Under the pieces are notes generated by a model. It was not told the DNA's origin and searched no databases. It saw only the letters and a list, made by a program, of their open reading frames with translations. Below, piece after piece: positions 57,081 to 64,000 of a DNA stretch of 64,000 bases. Location: positions 2,418,001 to 2,482,000 of the forward strand of contig NZ_CP118269.1 of NCBI RefSeq assembly GCF_030062155.1, given 5' to 3'. How positions within the stretch are numbered: the stretch's first letter is position 1; every line of letters starts with the position of its first letter. Source of the stretch: Pantoea sp. Lij88 (lineage in GTDB: Bacteria > Pseudomonadota > Gammaproteobacteria > Enterobacterales > Enterobacteriaceae). Both the position numbers and the translations under genes were made by a program.

Positions 57081-58325
57081 TTACTGACCGCTTAATACCC
57101 GAGCCGGGTCAATTCGGCTGGCGCGTCTGGCGGGATACCAGCTCGCCAGCAGACTCAGCAGAATCGCGGTAATCAGTACTGAGAACACATCAATCCAGTG
57201 CAGTTCCGAAGGCAGGAAATCAATGAAGTAGATATCTCCTGCCAGCAGATGGTGGCCGGTAATCGACTCCAGCCCGCGCACCAGCGAGGTCAGGTTCAGC
57301 GCCACCAGCACGCCCGCGACCACGCCGCTGACGCTGCCCAGCAGACCGGCCAGCAAACCGTACCAGATAAAGATGGCGCGAATCAGCCGGTCTTTCGCGC
57401 CGAGGGTGCGCAGCACCGCAATGTCACTGCTCTTATCTTTGACCGCCATCACCAGCGTGGAGACGATGTTAAAGCAGGCGACACCAATCACCAGCACCAT
57501 CGCCAGATACATGATGGCGCGGATCATCTGAATATCGCGGTACATGTAGCCGTAAGTGCCAATCCAGCTTTTGATGTAGACGTAGGAACGGGTCGCTTCA
57601 CCGGCATCGCGCACCAGTTTCACCGCCTGGAACGGGTCGGTCATCTTCAGGGCGATGCCGGAGACGCTGTCTCCCATCTCCAGATAGTGCTGCGCATCGG
57701 CCAGCGGCACCAGCGCCAGACTGTGATCGAGCATGCCGCTCAGCTGCAGAATCCCGCTGACCTGCAGCCGGATACGTTTTGGCTGCAGCAGTTTGTTATC
57801 ACCATCGTTGTTAGGGATCATGATAGTGATCCAGTCGCCCTGCTTCACGTTCAGCGATTTCGCAATGCCACCGCCGAGAATGATCTGCTGCTTACCGGCG
57901 GCAAAAGAGGACCAGGCGTTATCGGCCACAAACTGTGGCAGTGCGCTGAGGCGCGGCTCTTGTGCGGGATCCACACCTTTGACCTGCAGCGCCTCCAGCC
58001 GGGCCCCGCTCTCAATCAGGCCGGTGAAGTTCACGTAAGGCGCAGCGGCCGCAATGCCGGGCACCTTTTCAATCGGGGCAATCATCGACTGCCAGTGCTG
58101 AAACGGCTGATTGACCGCCTCGATCTCGCCGTGCGGTACCACCGCCAGAATGCGGTTGTTCAGCTCACGCTCAAAACCGTTCATGGCACTCAGGCCGATA
58201 ATCAGTACGGCCACGCCCAGCGCAATCCCGATGGTGGAGATCACCGAAATCAGCGAAACCATGCCGCCACGACGGCGGCCCCGGCTAAAGCGCAGGCCCA
58301 GCAACAGGGATAACGACGAACCCAT
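57081..58325 (-). CDS. lolE: LolE, lipoprotein-releasing ABC transporter permease
   Basis: The 414-residue protein matches E. coli LolE in length, with [20 protein letters not shown] and a C-terminal [20 protein letters not shown]. Four membrane helices, one N-terminal and three C-terminal, flank a large periplasmic domain. With LolC and LolD it extracts mature lipoproteins from the inner membrane. The start overlaps the lolD stop by one base. Confidence 0.97.
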   Translation of the reverse strand: MGSSLSLLLGLRFSRGRRRGGMVSLISVISTIGIALGVAVLIIGLSAMNGFERELNNRILAVVPHGEIEAVNQPFQHWQSMIAPIEKVPGIAAAAPYVNFTGLIESGARLEALQVKGVDPAQEPRLSALPQFVADNAWSSFAAGKQQIILGGGIAKSLNVKQGDWITIMIPNNDGDNKLLQPKRIRLQVSGILQLSGMLDHSLALVPLADAQHYLEMGDSVSGIALKMTDPFQAVKLVRDAGEATRSYVYIKSWIGTYGYMYRDIQMIRAIMYLAMVLVIGVACFNIVSTLVMAVKDKSSDIAVLRTLGAKDRLIRAIFIWYGLLAGLLGSVSGVVAGVLVALNLTSLVRGLESITGHHLLAGDIYFIDFLPSELHWIDVFSVLITAILLSLLASWYPARRASRIDPARVLSGQ

Positions 58326-59029
58326 TACAGCGCTCCTGCCATAGTGAGCTGATCGCTTAACTGACCATCACGCATCTCCATCTGACGCGTCATGCGTTTT
58401 GCCAGCATCAGGTCGTGCGTCACCACCAGAAACGCGGTGCCCTGACGGACGTTCAGTTCGCCCAGCAATTCAAAAATAGCGTCGGCGTTACGCGCATCCA
58501 GGTTGCCGGTTGGTTCATCCGCCATCACCAGACGTGGACGGTTCACCAGCGCACGGGCGATCGCCACGCGCTGGCGTTCGCCGCCTGACAGTTCAGATGG
58601 CCGGTGCGCAGCGCGATGGTCCAGCCCGACCGCAGCCAGCATCTCACGGGCGCGATCCTGTGCTTCCGCTTTGGCGGTTTTACCAATCAGCAGCGGCATC
58701 GCCACGTTTTCCAGCGCGCTGAAGTCCGGCAACAGATGGTGGAACTGATAGATAAAGCCCAGCTCGCGGTTACGCAGCTCGGCTTTGGCCGACGAGGACA
58801 TGGCATTCAGTGACTGGCCATCAAACACCACGTCGCCCGACGTCGGCGCATCCAGGCCGCCCAGCAGATGCAGCAGCGTACTTTTACCGGAACCGGAGCT
58901 GCCGACAATCGCCGTCAGTTCACCGGGCTTGAGGCTGAAAGCCACATTGCGCAGCACATCGGTCTGCACGCTGCCTTCCTGATAGCGTTTGCACAGGTCG
59001 CGGCACTGCAACAAAGGAGTGTTACTCAT
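58325..59029 (-). CDS. lolD: LolD, lipoprotein-releasing ABC transporter ATPase
   Basis: From the ATG at 59029 (AAGGAG about 7 bases upstream) the product is 234 residues. It has Walker [10 protein letters not shown], signature LSGGERQR and Walker [12 protein letters not shown]. It powers lipoprotein release with LolC and LolE. Its start overlaps the lolC stop by 8 bp, so the three proteins are translationally coupled. Confidence 0.97.
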   Translation of the reverse strand: MSNTPLLQCRDLCKRYQEGSVQTDVLRNVAFSLKPGELTAIVGSSGSGKSTLLHLLGGLDAPTSGDVVFDGQSLNAMSSSAKAELRNRELGFIYQFHHLLPDFSALENVAMPLLIGKTAKAEAQDRAREMLAAVGLDHRAAHRPSELSGGERQRVAIARALVNRPRLVMADEPTGNLDARNADAIFELLGELNVRQGTAFLVVTHDLMLAKRMTRQMEMRDGQLSDQLTMAGAL

Positions 59030-60221
59030 AACGTAAAGCCTCAGCAGGTTGAACGGCGGCAGCGCGCCACGAAGGATAGAGCGTAGACAACAGCGCCACA
59101 ATCATCGCGCTGAGGGCGATGGTGACGACCTGCCACACATTAATATCAACCGGCAACGCGGCACCATCGAGGAACAGGCCAATCACCGGCATTAAATTGT
59201 TGAGCTGGCTGGCGAGCAGCACACCGAGCAGCGTGCCAAGCAGCGTGCCGATAATCCCGGCGCTGGCACCCTGCACCATAAACACCGCCACTATTTGCCG
59301 GCGCGTCAGGCCCTGGGTTTGCAGGATCGCCACTTCGCCCTGCTTCTCCATGATCAGCAGGCCCAGCGAGGTGATGATGTTAAAGGCGGCCACGGCAATG
59401 ATCAGGCTCAGCAGCAGGCCCATCATATTCTTCTCCATGCGCACCGCCTGGAAGAGATCGCCTTTGCGCTCACGCCAGTCTTTCCAGACCAGCCCCTGGG
59501 GCAGCGTCTGCTGACTCAGACTGTCAACCGACAGCGGTTTATCCAGCCACAGCCGCCAGCCGGTAATATTCCCGGCCGGATAGCGCATGACGCGCGACGC
59601 ATCCTGAAGATTGACCAGAATCTGATAACCATCGACTTCGCTGTTGGCAGCATAGGTGCCCGCCACGGTAAACAGACGCTGGCTCGGCACACGTCCCATC
59701 GGCGTGAACTGGCTGACCGACGGCACCATCAGACGCAGCTGATCGCCACGTTTTACGCCAAGCTGTGACGCCAGCTGTTCGCCGAGGATCACATTGTACT
59801 GTCCGGCCTGCAGCACGCTCTGCTGGGTGTTTACCAGGAACGGCGTCAGCGGATCTTTTTCATCCGGATTAATGCCCAGCATCACGCCAACGGAGACGCT
59901 GCGCGGGCTTTGCAACACCACATTGGCGGTGGTCAGCGGTGCAATGTGGTTAACGCCCTGCAGATTCAGCGAGGCGGCGGGTTGCTGTTGGGGATTGAGA
60001 CTGCCTTTGTCGCTGGTAATCAGCGCCTGAGGCATCAGGCCAAGAATATTGCCTTCAAGTTCACGCTCAAAACCGTTCATCACCGATAAGACGGTGACCA
60101 TCGCCAGCACGCCGAGCGTAATGCCAATCGTTGAGAGCCAGGAGACAAAGCGACCGAAGCGATCCGATGCTCGTCCGCGCATGTAACGCAGACCGATAAA
60201 TAGCGCGACAGGTTGATACAT
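59022..60221 (-). CDS. lolC: LolC, lipoprotein-releasing ABC transporter permease
   Basis: The ATG at 60221 gives 399 residues beginning [17 protein letters not shown], as in E. coli LolC. The open frame upstream is longer but has no similarity to the family. It has one N-terminal and three C-terminal membrane helices around a periplasmic domain that binds LolA. It is the first gene of lolCDE. Confidence 0.97.
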   Translation of the reverse strand: MYQPVALFIGLRYMRGRASDRFGRFVSWLSTIGITLGVLAMVTVLSVMNGFERELEGNILGLMPQALITSDKGSLNPQQQPAASLNLQGVNHIAPLTTANVVLQSPRSVSVGVMLGINPDEKDPLTPFLVNTQQSVLQAGQYNVILGEQLASQLGVKRGDQLRLMVPSVSQFTPMGRVPSQRLFTVAGTYAANSEVDGYQILVNLQDASRVMRYPAGNITGWRLWLDKPLSVDSLSQQTLPQGLVWKDWRERKGDLFQAVRMEKNMMGLLLSLIIAVAAFNIITSLGLLIMEKQGEVAILQTQGLTRRQIVAVFMVQGASAGIIGTLLGTLLGVLLASQLNNLMPVIGLFLDGAALPVDINVWQVVTIALSAMIVALLSTLYPSWRAAAVQPAEALRYE

Positions 60222-60468
60222 GGAATCCAGTAAGCCGTTGCCTGAAAATAGGTAGTGGGATGATAAAGGAGCGGCTGGCTTTATGAAACCTCTAACCCTC
60301 TGAGTCGGCAGCAAAGTTGCATCCGGATGCGTCACCTTCAGCGTCAAAGCCGCGGAATAGCCGATAAAGCCGCCGCTTATTGACTGATTATTCAGCGCCA
60401 GGGCGAGTAGACTACAATCAGTCAGTGAGTAAAGGGTGATTCTTCGCCATGCAGTAGAGGGTGCGACC

Positions 60469-60678
60469 ATGTTGAAATTTCCCAAAGGCAGCATCGTTAA
60501 ACATAAATCCGGGGAGATCAGAGGCGAAATCATCAACGTCTTTGAGCAGGGAGATGCACCCGCCGGCTACTACGTGAAGTGGGATGACGGCAACCTCAGC
60601 TATCATCCTGAGCAGGAATTATCCTGGGCAAATATCGACCGCCCACGCATGCATTACACACAGCAATCCATAAAATAA
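60469..60678 (+). CDS. Small protein of unknown function between lolC and mfd
   Basis: From the ATG at 60469 the product is 69 residues beginning [20 protein letters not shown]. It looks like a small beta-barrel (KOW/Tudor-like pattern of short strands: [22 protein letters not shown]), but no family is certain. AGAGGGTG lies upstream and a terminator follows, supporting expression. E. coli has a different gene (ycfT) in the mfd-lolC interval. Confidence 0.65.
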   Translation: MLKFPKGSIVKHKSGEIRGEIINVFEQGDAPAGYYVKWDDGNLSYHPEQELSWANIDRPRMHYTQQSIK

Positions 60679-60690
60679 AATGCCCGTTTA

Positions 60691-60722
60691 ACCCCGTCGC
60701 TGGATGGCGACGGTGGTTTTTT
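60691..60722 (+). terminator. Terminator of the 69-aa gene
   Basis: CCGTCGC and GCGACGG pair around a 6-base loop; TGG and six T residues follow. Confidence 0.88.
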
Positions 60723-60906
60723 CCGATCTCTCCCCAGACTCCGTCTATCCTCTCTCTATCCGCTGCATTACCCCTGACGCCAGGTAATGGCTGACCGATC
60801 CCCTTGTTCAGCGCGGCGCGGCAGGAAAATTGTGCCGCAAAGGTGATCCCCCTGACATAATATGGAATGATTACGTCCTGGAAAAATGGAGCAACCCCGA
60901 GATCCC

Positions 60907-63900
60907 ATGCCCGAACAGACTCGTTATACCCTGCCCGTTAAATCCGGCGATCACCGTCAGCTTGGCCAGTTAATCGGCGCTGCGCACGCGGTGGAGTGTG
61001 CCAGCATTACCGAACGCCATGCTGGTCCGGTATTGATGATTACCCCCGATACCCAAACCGCCCTGCGTCTGCTGGATGAGATCCGCCAGTTTACCGATCT
61101 GCCGGTGGCACACCTCGCCGACTGGGAAACGCTGCCCTACGACAGCTTCTCGCCGCATCAGGATATTATCTCTGCCCGCCTGTCGACCCTCTACCAGCTG
61201 CCGGTGATGCAGCGCGGTATGCTGATCATGCCGGTTAATACCCTGATGCAGCGCGTCTGCCCGCACAGTTTCCTGCACGGCCATGCGCTGGTGATGAAGC
61301 AGGGACAAAAACTGTCACGCGACCGCCTGCGCGATCAGCTTGAGCAGGCCGGTTATCGCCATGTCGATCAGGTGATGGAGCATGGTGAATACGCCACGCG
61401 CGGCGCCCTGCTCGACCTGTTCCCGATGGGCAGCGATCAGCCCTATCGCATCGACTTTTTCGATGATGAGATCGACAGCCTGCGCCTGTTCGACGTCGAC
61501 AGTCAGCGTACGCTGGAAGCGGTGCCAGAGATTAACCTGCTGCCTGCGCATGAGTTCCCCAGCGACAAAGCCGCCATCGAGCTGTTCCGCAGCCGCTGGC
61601 GCGAAATTTTTGATGTGCGCCGCGAGTCGGAGCATGTCTATCAGCAGGTGAGTAAAGGCACGCTACCTGCGGGCATCGAATACTGGCAGCCGCTGTTTTT
61701 TGAGCAGCCGTTACCCAGCCTGTTCAGCTATCTGCCGGACAACACCCTGATTGTGAACTGCGGCGATCTGGAAGGCAGCGCCAGCCGCTTCTGGCAGGAT
61801 GCCGAGGCGCGTTATGAGAACCGCCGCGTTGACCCGATGCGTCCGCTACTGGAACCGGTCACCCTGTGGCTGCGCCCCGATGCATTAATGGGTGAACTGA
61901 AAGCCTGGCCACGCATCCAGATGACCAATGAGGTGCTGCCCGCCAAAGCAGCCAACACCAACCTCGGTTATATCCCGCTGCCAGACCTGTCCGTTCAGGC
62001 GCAGGCTAAAGCCCCGCTGGATCATCTGCGTCAGTTTATTGAGACCTTCAGCGGTGCGGTGGTCTTCTCCGTAGAAAGTGAAGGCCGCCGCGAGAGCCTG
62101 CAGGAGTTGCTGGCCCGCATTAAACTGCGTCCTCAGCCGGTGCATCGCCTTGATGAAACCGTTGACGATCGTTTCAGCCTGATGATTGGTGCCAGCGAGC
62201 GCGGCTTCATTGATATCCTGGGCAACCGGGCGCTGATTTGCGAAAGCGATCTGCTGGGTGAACGCGTCAGCCGTCGCCGTCAGGATACCCGTCGCACCAT
62301 CAATCCGGACATTCTGATCCGCAATCTGGCGGAGCTGAGTCCCGGCCAGCCGGTGGTGCATCTGGAGCACGGTGTCGGGCGCTATATCGGCCTGACGACG
62401 TTAGAAGCGGGCGGCATTGAGGCAGAATACCTGATGCTCTCCTACGCCAACGACGCCAAACTCTATGTCCCGGTTTCATCGCTGCATCTGATCAGCCGCT
62501 ATGCGGGTGGCGCGGACGATAACGCCCCGCTGCACAAACTGGGCAGCGATGCCTGGTCACGTGCACGGCAGAAAGCGGCGGAGAAAGTGCGTGATGTGGC
62601 GGCTGAGCTGCTGGATATCTATGCTCAGCGCGCCGCCAAAACCGGCTTTGCCTTTAAGCACAATCGTGAGCAGTATCAGCTGTTCTGCGAGAGCTTCCCG
62701 TTTGAGACCACACCGGATCAGGCACAGGCAATCAACGCGGTGCTGAGTGACATGTGCCAGCCGCTGGCGATGGACCGTCTGGTGTGCGGCGACGTCGGCT
62801 TCGGTAAAACCGAAGTGGCAATGCGCGCGGCGTTTCTGGCAATCGAAAACCATAAACAGGTCGCCGTGCTGGTACCAACAACCCTGCTGGCACAGCAGCA
62901 TTACGATAACTTCCGCGATCGCTTTGCCAACTGGCCGGTCCGCATTGAGATGCTCTCCCGTTTCCGTACCGCCAAAGAGCAGGCGCAGGTGCTGGAACAG
63001 GCCAGCGAGGGCAAGATCGACATTTTAATCGGCACCCATAAGCTGCTGATGAGCGACCTCAAATGGCACGATCTCGGCCTGCTGATTGTCGATGAAGAAC
63101 ACCGCTTCGGGGTGCGTCACAAGGAGCGTATCAAGGCGATGCGTGCCGATGTGGACATTCTGACCCTGACCGCAACGCCGATTCCGCGTACGCTGAATAT
63201 GGCAATGAGCGGCATGCGCGATCTCTCTATTATCGCCACGCCGCCTGCCCGCCGTTTAGCGGTAAAAACCTTTGTGCGGGAATTCGACGATCTGGTGATC
63301 CGCGAAGCGATCCTGCGTGAGGTTCTGCGTGGCGGCCAGGTCTACTACCTCTATAACGACGTTGAAAATATTGAGAAAGCAGCACAGCGTCTCAGCGATC
63401 TGGTGCCCGAAGCGCGTGTCGCGATTGGTCATGGCCAGATGCGTGAGCGCGATCTGGAACGGGTGATGAACGATTTCCATCATCAGCGGTTCAACGTGCT
63501 GGTCTGTACCACCATTATTGAAACCGGGATCGACATTCCGACCGCCAATACCATCATCATTGAGCGGGCCGATCACTTTGGTCTGGCACAGCTGCATCAG
63601 CTGCGCGGTCGCGTTGGCCGTTCACATCATCAGGCTTATGCCTGGCTGTTAACGCCGCATCCGAAGTCGATGACCGCTGATGCGCATAAGCGCCTGGAGG
63701 CGATCGCCTCACTGGAAGATCTGGGGGCCGGTTTTGCGCTGGCGACGCACGACCTGGAGATTCGTGGTGCCGGCGAGCTGCTGGGTGATGAGCAGAGCGG
63801 ACAGATGGAGACGCTGGGCTTCACACTCTATATGGAACTGCTGGAGAATGCGGTCGATGCCCTGAAAGAGGGACGTGAGCCGTCACTGGAAGATCTCACC

Positions 63901-64000
63901 AGCAACCAGACGGAAGTCGAACTGCGGATGCCCGCCCTGCTGCCCGAGACCTTTATCCCGGATGTCAGCACCCGTCTTTCACTCTATAAACGCATCGCCA
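60907..64000 (+). CDS. mfd: Mfd, transcription-repair coupling factor (partial, 3' end outside window)
   Basis: The frame starts at ATG 60907 (MPEQTRYTLPVKSGD) and stays open to the right edge: 1031 of the about 1148 codons. The UvrB-like N-terminal module, the RNA polymerase-interacting domain (VHLEHGVGRYIGLTTLEAGG, about residue 485) and the translocase are present. Walker A GDVGFGKTE lies at residues 628-636, DEEH at 729-732, and ETGIDIP then HQLRGRVGRS are in the second motor domain. It removes stalled RNA polymerase from DNA lesions and recruits UvrA. The missing part is the C-terminal regulatory D7 domain. Confidence 0.98.
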   Translation, partial: MPEQTRYTLPVKSGDHRQLGQLIGAAHAVECASITERHAGPVLMITPDTQTALRLLDEIRQFTDLPVAHLADWETLPYDSFSPHQDIISARLSTLYQLPVMQRGMLIMPVNTLMQRVCPHSFLHGHALVMKQGQKLSRDRLRDQLEQAGYRHVDQVMEHGEYATRGALLDLFPMGSDQPYRIDFFDDEIDSLRLFDVDSQRTLEAVPEINLLPAHEFPSDKAAIELFRSRWREIFDVRRESEHVYQQVSKGTLPAGIEYWQPLFFEQPLPSLFSYLPDNTLIVNCGDLEGSASRFWQDAEARYENRRVDPMRPLLEPVTLWLRPDALMGELKAWPRIQMTNEVLPAKAANTNLGYIPLPDLSVQAQAKAPLDHLRQFIETFSGAVVFSVESEGRRESLQELLARIKLRPQPVHRLDETVDDRFSLMIGASERGFIDILGNRALICESDLLGERVSRRRQDTRRTINPDILIRNLAELSPGQPVVHLEHGVGRYIGLTTLEAGGIEAEYLMLSYANDAKLYVPVSSLHLISRYAGGADDNAPLHKLGSDAWSRARQKAAEKVRDVAAELLDIYAQRAAKTGFAFKHNREQYQLFCESFPFETTPDQAQAINAVLSDMCQPLAMDRLVCGDVGFGKTEVAMRAAFLAIENHKQVAVLVPTTLLAQQHYDNFRDRFANWPVRIEMLSRFRTAKEQAQVLEQASEGKIDILIGTHKLLMSDLKWHDLGLLIVDEEHRFGVRHKERIKAMRADVDILTLTATPIPRTLNMAMSGMRDLSIIATPPARRLAVKTFVREFDDLVIREAILREVLRGGQVYYLYNDVENIEKAAQRLSDLVPEARVAIGHGQMRERDLERVMNDFHHQRFNVLVCTTIIETGIDIPTANTIIIERADHFGLAQLHQLRGRVGRSHHQAYAWLLTPHPKSMTADAHKRLEAIASLEDLGAGFALATHDLEIRGAGELLGDEQSGQMETLGFTLYMELLENAVDALKEGREPSLEDLTSNQTEVELRMPALLPETFIPDVSTRLSLYKRIA

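Noticed and set aside
57198..58313. 371-codon frame antisense to lolE
   Set aside because: Shadow frame with extreme His/Gln/Arg bias and no start signal.
60222..60536. 105-residue N-terminal extension of LolC
   Set aside because: No similarity to LolC; the ATG at 60221 gives the conserved start and length.

Overview
The window looks like chromosome from a member of the Erwiniaceae, most likely Pantoea. This is an inference. The housekeeping genes (icd, rluE, nudJ, mnmA, hflD, purB, phoP, phoQ, roxA, pepT, cobB, lolCDE, mfd) follow the Escherichia coli 25-min order and encode close relatives of the E. coli proteins. The regions between them, however, carry a type VI secretion system (T6SS), a plant-type sugar operon and several small lineage-specific genes. 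No rRNA, tRNA, CRISPR array or complete insertion sequence was seen.

Layout. 1-7.9 kb: minus-strand T6SS operon (SH3 lipoprotein, tssJ, tssK, tssL, tssM, tagF running off the left edge), preceded by about 1 kb of AT-rich DNA without genes. 8.9-14.5 kb: aldehyde dehydrogenase, a SAM methyltransferase, a glutamine amidotransferase, an EamA exporter and a family III CoA-transferase. 14.5-18.6 kb: the ghrA-ycdX-ycdY block, interrupted between ycdX and ycdY by an AT-rich insertion. 18.8-25.3 kb: periplasmic trehalase, a Fur-boxed TonB siderophore receptor, a GlsB/YeaQ membrane protein, ycgR behind a textbook sigma-28 promoter, and an MscS channel. 25.4-35.5 kb: a complete sugar utilisation locus (CUT2 ABC transporter, split transketolase, FGGY kinase, fucose-isomerase-like enzyme, SorC-type regulator) with the same 14-bp palindrome in front of both operons. 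35.5-45 kb: emtA/ldcA, small lipoproteins and envelope proteins, an exported Ppx/GppA-like protein, and two glycosyltransferase family 9 genes. 45.3-64 kb: conserved core genes up to mfd, which runs off the right edge.

Most notable region. The last 184 bp of ycdX are present twice (15065-15248 and 16915-17098, 1850 bp apart, no indels). The seven differences are all synonymous. The copies bracket an AT-rich cassette. It holds a 233-aa unknown protein whose gene overlaps by 4 bp a 62-aa two-helix membrane protein gene, and a divergent 84-aa two-helix membrane protein. With a T6SS in the same window, the 233/62 pair is a plausible orphan effector-immunity pair. From memory its layout recalls the pore-forming Ssp6/Sip6 pair of Serratia. 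The duplication suggests the cassette arrived with a donor copy of the ycdX end that now completes the functional gene.

Start sites were moved from the longest reading frame where a ribosome binding site, promoter position or family length argued for it (aldB, ycgR, ghrA, treA, lolC, lolD and others).
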